Source of the DNA: Procambarus clarkii
Taxonomy: Eukaryota > Arthropoda > Malacostraca > Decapoda > Cambaridae
DNA length: 64,000 nucleotides
Assembly (NCBI RefSeq): GCF_040958095.1
Contig: NC_091169.1
Coordinates: forward strand, 8,403,380 to 8,467,379
Direction of reading: 5' to 3'
Part shown: piece after piece, positions 1 to 9,989 of the stretch
How positions within the stretch are numbered: the first letter of the stretch is position 1
Layout: every line of letters starts with the position of its first letter
Program-made: the position numbers and the translations under genes
Notes under the pieces: generated by a model
What the model saw: only the letters and a program-made list of their open reading frames with translations
Told to the model about the DNA's origin: nothing
Databases searched by the model: none

Positions 1-79
1 AATATTTGCTTGGTTATGCTCCCTAAACCTTAGATCGTCGGGCATCATTATTCCCAAATCCTTGACATGCTATTATATA
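1..79 (-). mobile_element. LINE-D (CR1-like) fragment, edge of an insertion in piggyBac
   Basis: The reverse complement matches 19790-19868 almost base for base, where a CR1-like LINE C-terminal fragment begins inside a piggyBac gene. Both copies show the same LINE/piggyBac junction, at 79/80 here and 19789/19790 there. Only the edge of the LINE is in the window; the rest lies to the left. Junction and orientation are seen directly; the CR1-like label rests on the longer copy. Confidence 0.75.
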
Positions 80-759
80 GCATGTTATAGTCTATGACAC
101 AGTCTGGCTTATACACGGTGTTGCGTGTCTGAAAGTGGACTTTCCCACTGTCCAACATGGCACCGGTGTGAATCGTAGTCAGCATATTCACCTCGCATCT
201 GTCCTTCCACCGCACTGACAGCATATTATCACACTTGCGCAGCTGGCACTCACCCACGGCTATACCTATACCGAACACTGGCATTTCCTTCCTGTGGGTC
301 TTCACAGTGCCACATACGCCGGTGTTGTGGGTAAGGAGGTATCTGGTCAACAAGGGGCTGGTGTAATAGTTGTCGGTGAACAGTATATGCCCCTTGTTCA
401 GCAACGGTTCCATAAGGGTTTTTACGACACTGCCAGAAAACCCGTGTTCATCTTGAGCTGGTATGTCGACGTCTGTACCAGAATATAATATGTCCAAGAC
501 GATACCAGTCTCACAGTCGCACAGCACAAAAAACTTCAGTCCAAATCGGTGCCGCTTTGATGGGATGTACTGCTTGAATGCCAGTTGCCCCTTGAAGAGT
601 ACAAGCGAGTCGTCAATAACCACATTCTGTGCACGTACAAAATAATCCCTGAACTTCCCTCTCATGTCACTGAACATCTTCCGTACTTTCCACAGCCTGT
701 CGTGACTGTCCTCATTTGCATTATTCTCAGAATGCAGGCACCTGAGAATCAAGAGAAAT
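80..759 (-). pseudogene. piggyBac transposase fragment (copy PB-a)
   Basis: Open reading on the minus strand covering the central DDE_Tnp_1_7 catalytic region of a piggyBac transposase, the enzyme that cuts out and inserts TTAA-flanked elements. Visible motifs in order: VIDDSLVLFKG (first catalytic Asp), FKQYIPSKRHRFGLKFFVLC, and FTDNYYTSPLL (second Asp). The third catalytic block, expected after VIDYNM, is cut off by the LINE-D insertion at 79/80. The N-terminal half is missing: homology stops near 759, in the middle of the RDRFLLILRC block. Copy PB-b reads VIDES where this copy reads VIDDS. It is a fragment of the same family as 14719-21565, and it keeps the uninterrupted version of the site where LINE-B2 sits in that copy. 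Confidence 0.88.
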
Positions 760-1245
760 TTGACTCGAGCCACCCACTAGCCTTGAAGAAATCGCTACCC
801 TACTCACTTGGACTCAGACTCAAGCGGATTAACAGCAAAGAAGAGACGCTATATCCCCAGCTTGATGACCTATGGGATATGTTCAAGAACAGAGACAATA
901 ATACATGCGGCCCAGGAGAAACTCAGAGAAAAAACAAGGGCAGAGCTACTCAGACCTAGAACACAAGAAGTGGAAGACAAGAGATGCATTCTTCCAACCC
1001 TTTTCTTCCCCGGCCTTGCAGCACAGCTTAAGATAAAACTCCAGGAAGTATGGACATGGATGAGGGAAACGTACAGTGAACATATATCCTGGGTAAAATT
1101 CCAACAAAACCCTCCCATGATCGCCTGGAGGCGAGGTAAGTCTATAAAGGACCACCTTGTTAGAGCAGCTGTGCAGGTAGATCATCTCAACCGAACTTGG
1201 GGAGAGGATCAGCCCCAGGTTACAGTTCAAGGAAATTAAAACTTA
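760..1245 (+). pseudogene. Possible Penelope-like reverse transcriptase C-terminal remnant
   Basis: The frame at 808-1239 encodes a stretch ending NPPMIAWRRGKSIKDHLVRA. This resembles the pattern PP-hydrophobic-A/Y-RR-x-x-x-L-R-D-x-L-V-R-A that follows the RT domain in Penelope-like and some LINE proteins. No RT core motif (YADD-like) or GIY-YIG nuclease is visible, and there is no 5' part. It lies between a truncated piggyBac and the start of LINE-E, so it looks like an old fragment trapped between insertions. Family assignment is tentative. Confidence 0.3.
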
Positions 1246-1363
1246 CAGAACCTAACCTGACACAGGTATGGTGTGCGACCTGCGTGGAGGCAGAGTATGC
1301 AGAGTGGTTAGGAGGGGCCTACAAGTACAAGAAGAACTGGCTACTTCCCACGGCAATATTAAC

Positions 1364-3049
1364 ATGGACTCTGAAAGCAGCCAATCAGTCGAGGAGGGTG
1401 AGTATCAAGACGTTCTAACAAGGCAACAGAAGAAACGGAGAAGACAGGATGCAAGGCGTAGTGTTGACAGTAATGGTACACTTAACGGAAACGACAAGAG
1501 AATGAAGAACGACGGCGAGACTGATGTCGACGAACGGACGGAACGATGTCAGGAAGGTGAGGGTCAGCGGAGATGGAGGCTTCTCTTCCCTGCCTCATGC
1601 ACGCTGGCCTATCATCAGAAGCTGCTGTGGACAGTCAGACTTGGAAGAGAACACCGCAAGTTCGAGCCCCTGCTGAAGGAAGGTGTAAACAGACCTTACT
1701 TAACGGTAGGTCTATGGAGGCAGTGGAGTATCTTACCCAGCAAGGATATGATGGAATTGTTATGGAAATACCGGAGGGGAACGAGAAGCTGACGAAGGTA
1801 ATTATCTACAAATACCCTCAGATTCTAGACCCCGAATTCATCCTCGACGACCAACGATTTGTGTGGTTGATTGATTGATTAAGATTAAGCCACCCAAGAG
1901 GTAGCACGGGCACGAATAGCCCGTAAGTGGTGGCCCTTTTGAGCCATTACCAGTATCAATAGATGATACTGGAGATCTGTGGAGGGGCGGCTGCACCCTG
2001 CGTGACGGGAGATTCCCCCCGTCGGATTTGTGTGGGCCAAGCGTCACCTTATTAAAGGTGAAGCTAGGAGTCAGGTGGTGGCTCTAGTGAGAGGTGAAGT
2101 TCCCGAGAAAGTGTTCATCACCGGGGCTGGCTACAGGCATGTAGCAAAGTATGTGGAAGAGCCCATAATATGCCTGAAATGCTGCAGATGGGGGCATAAA
2201 TCCTGGAGCTGTCAACATGATCCACGATGTCGTTTCTGTGGAAAGTCTCACCTCTCTTATGTGTGTAGAAACAGACTTAATCTGGGTGAGAAAATAGTTC
2301 CCAGATGCTGCAACTGTGGAGGTGTTCACAACGCCAGCTCGGCTGGGTGTAGCAAGAGGCCGAGTATGGGTGTTCTCCGGCCGGTGAATGTTACAGAGCA
2401 AGCAAGAGCTCTTACCCAGACACCGGGAGCACAGCAAAACAGTCTGCCCCAAACAGTGCCAGTGAACCGGACGAATGCGTGGGTAAAGGAGTCACCTTTA
2501 CTTCGTCAGGCTCAAGCAACAAGCAGCCACGCCACCACTCAGGACTCCGGCAGTGACAGTGTAACGGTGAGTGAAGTGGTTACTGTGGCTCAGAAAGAGA
2601 GCCATAATAATATGGTCAAGGAGGTGTGGGCTGAACTAAGACAAGTTGGTGAGTTCCTCCGAAATCTTGGGCAGAGAATCGAGTCCATCGAGGCGAAATT
2701 AAACGTTCAGGAGGTCAAGGAAATTCACAAAACGGTGAAGGAAAATCAGGATATAGTGGTTGAGGGCAATAATGAAATATTGAGTGATGAAATGAAGGAA
2801 AGTGAAGTGTGTGTGAATGATGGTAGTCTTAGTGAAAGGAAGAACCCTATAATTACACATAAAATGAAGGAATCATTTGGGCCAATAATGGACGTCACAG
2901 GACTGAAAAAATCTCTTGAGAATCGCAATGTCGCTTTTACTGGTGAACTTGGGAGGAGGTGGGAGATGTTATACAAAGTATGGCTATCATTTAGTGAACT
3001 TATTGGGGATGACTTAGACAGTGAATTGTTTAATAGTGGATCACCCTAG
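1364..3049 (+). pseudogene. LINE-E ORF1 (gag-like, CCHC zinc knuckles), interrupted
   Basis: ORF1 proteins of I/Jockey-type LINEs bind element RNA and form the ribonucleoprotein. The likely start is the ATG at 1364, which opens an acidic then Lys/Arg-rich N-terminus (KKRRRQDARR). The frame shifts near 1700, continues to about 1866, and after a 158-bp insert resumes at 2036. The C-terminal half holds three cysteine clusters: CLKCCRWGHKSWSC (C-x2-C-x4-H-x4-C), CRFCGKSHLSYVC, and a third containing CCNCGG and a downstream His and Cys. A Ser/Thr-rich stretch and a charged, possibly coiled-coil tail (EELRQVGEFLRNL-like region near 2640-2740) follow. The reading on both sides of the insert is in register once the insert and one target copy are discounted. 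Confidence 0.8.
1867..2024 (-). mobile_element. Short retroposon with (TCAA)n tail, inserted in LINE-E ORF1
   Basis: A 158-bp insert flanked by perfect 11-bp direct repeats GATTTGTGTGG at 1856-1866 and 2025-2035, a classic target-primed insertion. On the minus strand it ends in TTAATCTTAATCAATCAATC, a short-repeat tail. I see no convincing A and B boxes, so it may be a SINE without a tRNA head or the 3' end of a 5'-truncated LINE. Insert and duplication are seen directly; the class is inferred. Confidence 0.75.
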
Positions 3050-3061
3050 ACTGAAAGTGTT

Positions 3062-3285
3062 GTAATGGAATGTTAATGGTTTAAGAAACAGGGTTACAGA
3101 TGTTCATTGTTATGTGATGGGAAATAATATTGATGTTGTAGCTCTCCAAGAGACAGGGGATAGGAATGAAGGATTATTGAAATTAAATGGCTATAAAGGG
3201 TTTCACCTCTTCGCCGCAAATAACATCAGAGGGACCTCGATTTATGTTAAGAACTCCATACCAGCAGAGTTAGTAGAACCGCCAT
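3062..3285 (+). pseudogene. LINE-E endonuclease N-terminal segment
   Basis: The plus-strand frame reads WNVNGLRNRVTDVHCYVMGN then NIDVVALQETGD, the opening of an APE-type endonuclease (N of WNVNGL and E of LQET are usual catalytic positions). A TAA sits directly before WNVNGL, at about 3062, where a Gln codon would be expected. The frame runs to about 3285, just upstream of the SINE at 3318-3590, and the endonuclease resumes downstream of that SINE. Confidence 0.75.
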
Positions 3286-3317
3286 AAAAAACGCAAGGTA
3301 TAGAGAGTGTTACTACA

Positions 3318-3590
3318 GTCTCCGTGTGTGTAGTGGTAAGACACTCGCCTGGTGTTCCGCGAGCGCTTTGTCATGGGTTCGTATCCTGGCCGGGGAGGAT
3401 TTACTGGGCGCAATTCCTTAACTGTGGCCTCTGTTTAACTCAACAGTAAAATGTGTACTTGGTTGTAACAACGATTCTTCGCGGTGGGGATCGTATTCCA
3501 GGGACCTGCCCGAAACGCTACGCATACTAGTGGCTGTACAAGAATGTAACAACTCTTGTATATATCTCAAAAAAAAAAAAAAAAAAAAAA
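3318..3590 (+). mobile_element. tRNA-derived SINE (copy 1) with LINE-G-like 3' end and poly(A)
   Basis: Pol III promoter boxes are visible: an A-box-like TAGTGGTAAG at 3331-3340 and a B-box-like GGTTCGTATCC at 3376-3386, in a head resembling a tRNA gene. The 3' part (about 3508-3568) carries GGACCTGCCCGAAACGCT, ACTAGTGGCTGTACAAGAAT and CTTGTATATAT, which also occur in the LINE-G tail, followed by 22 A residues. A second copy in reverse lies at 51713-52031. It interrupts the LINE-E endonuclease; an AGTGT on both sides may be the target duplication. Confidence 0.88.
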
Positions 3591-3592
3591 GT

Positions 3593-5785
3593 GTCTGTGT
3601 TAAATTATCATTAAGGGAAGGGGAATTTATTGTAGTTAATTTGTATGTATCCAGGAACTGCTTCGACGCTAACTATCTACCTGACTGCATTTATACTAAT
3701 CCTTCACTGGTCATTGGGGACCTTAATGCTCGGCACACAAGCCTTGGGACAGTGGATAGTATTAATGCTAATGGGGTCAAGTGGTTACAGTTTCTACAAG
3801 ATCATCCAGATACCTGTCTATTGGGAAACAATGAACCAACTCACATCAGGGGAGGACGGCTTGACTATGCTTGCATTTTAAACTCTCAGGGGATTATGGG
3901 GGAGGCTCAGGTTGTTCGGGAACTACTTAGTGACCACTTTGCCTTGAACGTTGAATTACCACTGGGGAAAAAACAAGTCCACTTTCAAAGGAAAAGGCTA
4001 AATATTAATAAAGATATGAAAAATTATTTTATTCAAAATATGGGAGATTGGTATCAACAATACACGCCGCTCTGCGTTGATAGTTTTTACGAGGACATGG
4101 TCGAGAACATAGAGAAATTAGTACAGAGGGAAAATAACGGGGTCAGGGGAAGCAAGACGCATGGACCTAAGAAATTTAAATATTCCAATGATCAGCAAGT
4201 CATGGGGTGGGAGAGAATGCTACGGAGTGCACATAAAGAATGGTTAAAAAATGGAATGAGGGAAGAAGAGAAAAATACAATGTTGGAAGTGGTTAGGGAA
4301 TGCAGTCAGGTGAGGAAGGAGGCGCGGGACAGATACTGGCAAGACTTTGCTCAGTCCATTGGTAATACTAAGATCCTTAAAGACATATGGAGAGCAGAAA
4401 ATAATATCAGGGGTTGTAAGCCCAAATTCATTGCTCACTCAGATCCAGGGAAGGTTGCTAATGAGTTAGTAAATAAATGGGCAAGTGCTGCTGGTATGGA
4501 GTCCTTACCTGAAGACACGAGAGTCACCACTGAGTCATGGGAAAATATTAGAAATGGAGTAACTTTATGTGCCTTAAATACAAGATCTGTAACATGCACT
4601 GAGATAACTCACGATGAGCTACTGAATGCTATAAAAAGTGGCAGCTCTACTGCTCCGGGAAAAGATGGAGTAACGTATGACATTCTTAATTATTTAGCCG
4701 GTATGAAACCTAGTCCCTTACTTGATTTGTTTGATATGAGTTATAGAGAGGGAAACTTACCAAGAAAATGGAAAGAGGCTGTCATCATTCCTATCCCTAA
4801 GTCAAACGGAGGCTACAGACCTGTCTCCTTAATATCCTGCTTTTGTAAAATGATGGAAAGGATTTTGTTAAATAGGCTACTCTACCTTGTAGGTGATAAC
4901 ATGTTCAGTAATCTCTTTGGTTTTATCAAAGGCAAAAGTACTGCGGATTGTCTCTTAAAGTGTTTGTCTAATGTGGATGACAATTGTAGAGTTTTTGTTG
5001 ATCTACAAGGAGCATTTGATAAAGCCAATGGGGAAGTAATCTTATACGAATTAGCCAATCTGGGAATAACAGGGAGATTGCTACACTGGATAAGGGATTA
5101 TCTACAAGGCAGAAAAGGTCAGGTGTATTACCAGGGATACATGTCTGAGGAACGGAGGTTTCAGTTAGGTACCCCACAAGGGGAAGTATTAAGTCCCACC
5201 TTATTCAATGTATTAATGAACAGATTAGCATCAGAGATGTATCCTCCAGGGGTCACGACGATCATATATGCTGATGACATTCTTATACAAGGCACTTCTG
5301 GGAACAAAATTCAAACTGCTCTTAACATACTTGGTACAACCTGTCACAAGTTAGGCTTAGTTATAAATGCAGATAAAACCAAATATGAGTATAGGAAACG
5401 AAGAAATATAACACTTACTCTAAATGGTGTGGAACTGAGCCGTGTTCAGAAGTACAAGTATCTGGGCATGTATGTTGGATACACATGTGAGAGTAAAAAT
5501 GCTGAAATAAATCATATCAGCACCTTATGTAAAGCCCGTCTGCATCCTCTAAAAGCACTGGCTTTTTCTAGTGAAGGTGTTGGGGTACCTATCTTGCGGA
5601 TGTTATACATAAGCACTGTTCGGTCCCTGATAGACTACGCAGCACCCGTATTGTCTTACACAGGCCAAGGAAGAATTCAAAAAATAGATCTGATACAGAA
5701 CGAGGCTATGAGGATTATTCTTGGATGTCAAAGAAATGCAATGATTGAAATAATGAGAATGGAATTAAATTTACAGTGTGTGTGA
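3593..5785 (+). pseudogene. LINE-E ORF2: endonuclease C-terminal half and reverse transcriptase
   Basis: The frame continues the endonuclease after the SINE poly(A): GEFIVVNLYVSRNC, LVIGDLNARH (GD-N motif), RGGRLDYACI and LLSDHFALNV (SDH motif). The RT domain follows: APGKDGVTYDILNYL, WKEAVIIPIPKSNGGYRPVS, FVDLQGAFDKAN, GTPQGEVLSPTLFNVLMN and TTIIYADDILIQ with the YADD catalytic pair, then KYKYLGMYVGY. The thumb region runs to a TGA at 5783-5785. Residues encoded before about 3593 in this frame belong to the SINE and its poly(A), not the LINE. The RT makes cDNA at the nicked target. Confidence 0.88.
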
Positions 5786-6656
5786 TAGAGTCCGTGACAT
5801 TAACACTAGAGTATCTATTCGTTTCATGCTGAGAAAAGGAGGGGATAAGCTGTTTGAGAGCGTTCAGACCTGCTTGAGTGACGTACACACTTCCAGGAAA
5901 CTGAGGGAGACACGCTACACGAGGGGATTAGCTCATGACCTCAAGGAATACGATGTACTTGACTGCTGTAAACCCTCTCGACAGTGTAATAAGTCTGCTC
6001 CCTGGAAAGTACAGAAAATAGACGTCGAAATTGTACCCCTCAAGGTGAAAAAGGTTCATCATGAACCGGGACAAATACGGTGTTTGTATGGAAGCATGAT
6101 ATCTCGGTTACCAAGAGGCAACAGTTTACATGTATATTGCGACGGGTCGGTGGCGGAGGATGGCAGGGCAGGGTGTGGTGTCCTAATAAGGGAATATACG
6201 GAGTTTGGGACTGTGGACAGGATAATTGAACTCCGGCTTAGTAATTATATATCATCCACACAAGCTGAACTGCAGGCCATTCTGGCGTGTTTGGAGGAAG
6301 TACGTCATGACGACAAAAATGTTTTTGTATTTGTCGATAGCCGAGGAGCACTTGAGTCCTTAAACAGTCGAAACCCAGTCTTCATGTCTATAGTTGCGGA
6401 TTGTAAGAGAAGAATAACTGAGATACAGCTGAAAGATCATAGAGTCAAATTCATGTGGATTCCATCTCATGTTGGAATAGTGCTCAACGAGGTGGCGGAT
6501 GACTTGGCCAAACGTGCCACATCAAAACCACAAGTTGACATTGAATGTGAATTCACAATGAGACAAATAAGAAGCAAAATCAGAAATATTCAGGGACAGG
6601 CAGGAGTGGAGAGGAGAGAGATAATGTATGAGAGAAGTCAAACCAACACTACATAA
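5778..6656 (+). pseudogene. LINE-E ORF2 C-terminus with RNase H domain
   Basis: Continues ORF2 in another frame after a slip within TGTGTGTG at 5777-5784. RNase H type I motifs are visible: LHVYCDGSVAEDGRAGCGV (first Asp), SSTQAELQAILACL (Glu), VFVFVDSRGALESL (Asp), and MWIPSHVGIVLNEVADDLAK (His and final Asp). All four acidic positions are kept. RNase H removes RNA from the RNA/cDNA hybrid and is typical of I-superfamily LINEs. The frame ends at 6656, where LINE-G sequence begins. Confidence 0.85.
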
Positions 6657-8180
6657 CTCTTAGCCTTTATAACACCCACTGTCCTATGCTTACAAAACAA
6701 GTCACAACCAAAAGGCTTAACAATCCCTGGCTTACAAAGGGAATACTTAAATCCATTAATAAAAAACATGACCTTGAGAAGAAGTATAGGTTAGGAATTG
6801 TCTCCAAAGAGTTCTCAAAGAATTACTCATTATTGCTATGTAAGATAATTAGACGAGCCAAAACTAAATACTACGAAGATAAATTTACCCAAATAAAGAG
6901 CAACATTAAACAAACTTGGAGCACATTTTCACAAATATTGGGATCAAAGAAGTCTATAAAAAACAAACCAACACTCCTGTCCAATAACGATGGTCAGCTT
7001 TCAGCCTCTGATTCTGCTATTGAGTTCAATAGGTTCTTCTCTTCCATTGGTTCATCCCTTGCAAATGATATTCCATCTTCCAGTACTGACATTAAGGACT
7101 ATCTTACAGGTAACTATCCACAGTCTCTGTACCTAAAGCCTATTAATTCCACTGACGTCAATGAGATAATCCTTTCCCTTAAAACCAAGTCTAGTGCCCT
7201 TGAGGAGATACCAACTTTAATTTACAAAAAAGCCTCCAGATCTTTAGCCCCTGCTATTGCTTTGCTCTTCAACAAGTCACTTGAACTCCAAACCTTTCCA
7301 GATATTCTAAAAAAAAGCGAGAGTAACGCCTGTCCACAAATGTGGTGATCTCACAGATGTTAACAACTACAGACCTATATCAATCCTGCCAAACTTGTCA
7401 AAAATTTTTGAAAAACTAATCTATAAGCAGCTTTACTCATATCTAGCCAAACACAATATACTTAGCCCTTGCCAATATGGCTTCAGACCCAAAAAAGCAC
7501 TAACGATGCACTTATTAGTATGCTTAACTCGATTCATACAGCTCTTGATAAAAATGAGTTCCCTGTTGGGTTATTTGTGGACCTGCGTAAAGCTTTTGAC
7601 GCTGTCAACCACCAAAACCTTCTTAAATTACATCATTATGGAGTCAGAGGACACTCTCTGCGATACCTCAAATCCTACCTTACTGACAGGCTCCAATATG
7701 TTTCTGTGAATAATACAATTTCTCCCACCCTACCCATCAACATTGGTGTTCCTCAGGGCAGCATACTTGGCCCTCTCCTCTTTCTCATCTACATTAATGA
7801 CCTTCCAAATGCCTCCCAACACCTCAAACCAATTTTATTTGCTGACGACACAACCTTCATTTACTCTAGTCCTGACCCCCTTGCTCTAAATGCCACAGTA
7901 AATACTGAGATAAATAAAGTCCATCTTTGGCTAACTGCCAACAAACTCACCCTTAACATTGACAAAACTTTCTATATTCTGTTTGGCAATAAATCCTCTA
8001 ATCAAATAAATCTCAAAATAAACAATACCCAAATTTGTAACAAATTAGATGGCAAATTCCTTGGCATTCTCATTGACCCCAAGCTGAATTTCCAGGGACA
8101 CATTCTAAGTATATCAAAAAAAGTTTCAAAAACTGTGGGCATTCTTTCTAAGATCAGAAAGATCGGGCATTCTTTCTAAG
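6657..8180 (+). mobile_element. LINE-G (L2/CR1-like) copy 1: RT region
   Basis: A LINE of a different clade, in the same orientation as LINE-E and abutting it. It lacks the endonuclease. It begins with the linker region NNPWLTKGILKSINKKHDLE and ends within the RT thumb at about 8165. The continuation (C-terminus and tail) of the same family is seen at 21862-24505 on the other strand, and a tail-like segment at 8942-9305. The L2/CR1-like label rests on the NPWLTKGIL linker and the RT motif spelling. Confidence 0.82.
6686..8179 (+). pseudogene. LINE-G reverse transcriptase, frameshifted
   Basis: Three frames read consecutively. 6686-7348 holds the pre-RT linker and ALEEIPTLIYKKASRSLAPA; 7395-7500 holds KIFEKLIYKQLYSYLAKHN; 7469-8179 holds GLFVDLRKAFDAVNHQNLL, GVPQGSILGPLLFLIYINDL and PILFADDTTFIYSS with the FADD catalytic pair, then KFLGILIDPKLNFQGHI. 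At least two frameshifts (near 7320 and 7480) make it a pseudogene. An inverted second copy of its central part lies just downstream. Confidence 0.85.
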
Positions 8181-8262
8181 ATCATCTCAATCGGTTAGGT
8201 AATCGGTAATCGGTTAGGTAATCGGTAATCGCTAATCGCTAATCTCAATCGGTAATCGGTTC
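8181..8262. repeat. Short tandem repeat of AATCGGT/AATCGCT units
   Basis: Tandem units such as AATCGGTTAGGTAATCGGT separate the two inverted LINE-G arms. The unit varies (AATCGGT, AATCGCT, AATCTC). A nearby short duplication, GATCGGGCATTCTTTCTAAG, suggests replication slippage. Confidence 0.75.
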
Positions 8263-8640
8263 AATTTATTGCCAAACAGAATATAGAAAGTTTTGTCAAT
8301 GTTAAGGGTGAGTTTTTTGGCAGTTAGCCAAAGATGGACTTTATTTAGCTCAGTATTTACTGTGGCATTTAGAGCAAGGGGGTCAGGACTGGAGTAAATG
8401 AAGGTTGTGTCGTCAGCAAATAGAATTGGTTTGAGGTGTTGGGAGGTATTTGGAAGGTCATTAATGTAGATGAGAAAGAGGAGAGGGCCAAGTATGCTGC
8501 CCTGAGGAACACCAATGTTGATGGGTAGGGTGGGAGAAATTGAATTATTCACAGAAACATACTGGGGCCTGTCAGTAAGGTAAGATTTGAGGTATTGCAG
8601 GGAGTGTCCTCTGACTCCATAATGATGTAATCAGTAATGA
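8263..8640 (-). pseudogene. LINE-G RT fragment, inverted partial copy
   Basis: The minus-strand frame reads GVPQGSILGPLLFLIYINDL and PILFADDTTFIYSS, nearly identical to the plus-strand copy at about 7700-7997. Arms of roughly 300 bp face each other across about 265 bp. The few differences (NTS for NAS, TEL for TEI) show it is a second insertion or an older inverted duplication, not an exact fold-back. Confidence 0.85.
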
Positions 8641-8941
8641 TGATGTAATCATCAGTTCTATCATGCATTCGGAGATCAATATGAGAAGGAATCCATAGGA
8701 GACAAACTCTGACTCCATCATTGATTATTTCATTATATCTGTGTCTAGCTTCAGAGATAAGCACGTCACAGTTATGCCGTAGGGAGCTGAGGGCAGTCAA
8801 GGATGACAAGGAGTCACTTGCAATTAGCGTGTCAACTTTGGATTCATATACGCGCTCGAGTGCAAGGATTATGACAACCAATTCTGTTTCCTTCATAGTG
8901 CTTTGAACTCGCACTGTATCTTGAGTTACCCAATACCCCAA
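8641..8941 (-). pseudogene. RNase H fragment of an I-like LINE
   Basis: Minus-strand reading holds KETELVVIILALERV (RNase H Glu block), TLIASDSLSSLTAL (Asp block) and VCLLWIPSHIDLRMHDRTDD (His and final Asp block). The first Asp block (YTDGS-like) is missing, so the domain is 5' truncated. It is joined in one frame to LINE-G sequence downstream, which is an insertion junction and not a real fusion. Confidence 0.7.
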
Positions 8942-9305
8942 TATATGTACCTAAGCCATACAAATTCACCATTGTAATCATTGCTATCATCTTATATCAT
9001 GGTTGCTATATTGAACGCATATTTTACTACAATATACCTTGAAATAATCCTGAAATTATGTTACAATGTACCCTCATATTTTTCTTTAATGTACCTACTA
9101 ATTTTTGTCAAATTTCTTGCAATGTACCTGTTAACATTTTTTAAATTTTGCTAAAAATTACCTACTTAAAATTATCTGTTAGATTAAGGACCTGCCCTAA
9201 ACACTGTGCGTGTTAGTGACTTTACAAGAATGTAAAAGCATCAATGCTATGTACTCTCGTAAATCCAATGTACCTTTCTTGTATATATAAATAAATAAAT
9301 AATAA
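8942..9305 (+). mobile_element. LINE-G 3' UTR and tail
   Basis: AT-rich sequence ending with GATTAAGGACCTGCCC, a TGTAAAAG segment, CTTGTATATATAAATAAATA and a TAAA-rich tail. The same ordered motifs occur in reverse at 21862-22010, beside LINE-G C-terminal coding sequence, which assigns them. Several TGTACCT/ATGTACC repeats lie upstream at 9063-9130. Confidence 0.7.
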
Positions 9306-9989
9306 ATAATTGTATGACTAACCATCCTGTGAGATGGGAATATTAGATAAACTTATAGTTAGTTTTTGATCTACACTGTGTAATCTTTCATATAGAATAG
9401 GGTTGAAGCTTATTGTTGTATATATCTAAGCTTGTTAATTAAATGAAATTGTAGAATTTAATTGCATTGATTAAATTGAAATAAAATTCAATTTAAAGAA
9501 AACGTGAAAATAACACCAGATAATCAACCGACCAACAACATCCGCCATTTGTACTGATGTCTGAGATCATAACCCACTACACCCGATCCCACGATCGTCG
9601 TCGCCCCTAAATCAACACAACCCACTACACTTTTATTTATCATCAATAAATGGTAAGTTTGGATAGGGTATCCTTCATATACTGATGAATAAGGTAAGTG
9701 TCAGTGTTTATATATTAATTTATCGTTGGTAAACGTTAGTAATGACCCGAGAGAACTAGATATTTCTCGGTCTAACTTCAATTGGTATCGTTTGTCATTA
9801 TCTATAATTATTATCGTACCTATAATGTAATTTTGTATATATATTGCGTGTTTATAGGATAAAGTTCTACCTTCGACCATTTGCCATGTTTATTCCTGTA
9901 ATTTTGTATATAGTCCATCTGCATGCCCATGGTGTTCACAGCCCAATTGAACAGAAATGTGTAAACCATAAAAGTGAGGAGATAATAAC
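9306..9989. other. AT-rich stretch without recognised features
   Basis: No coding pattern, RNA gene or element terminus recognised. Includes palindromic AT-rich sequence near 9420-9500 and a GATCGTCGTCGCCCC segment near 9593. It may be host intergenic DNA or an eroded element. Confidence 0.5.

Larger units (their letters stand above)
1246..6656 (+). mobile_element. LINE-E: I-like non-LTR retrotransposon with gag, EN, RT and RNase H
   Basis: A long LINE on the plus strand: ORF1 with CCHC zinc knuckles (1364-3049), then endonuclease, RT and RNase H (about 3062-6656). RNase H at the C-terminus and a knuckle-bearing ORF1 fit the I superfamily. Two short retroposons interrupt it: one in ORF1 (1867-2024, 11-bp target duplication) and a tRNA-derived SINE in the endonuclease (3318-3590). 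The 3' UTR is missing because LINE-G starts right after the RNase H frame. Damage includes a frameshift near 1700, a stop just before the endonuclease WNVNGLR block and a shift at 5780. It cannot encode an active machine as it stands. Confidence 0.85.

Noticed and set aside
3318..3400. tRNA gene
   Set aside because: A- and B-box-like sequences are present, but no acceptor-stem pairing was found, and the unit continues into a LINE-like tail and poly(A) and recurs at 51713-52031: a SINE head.
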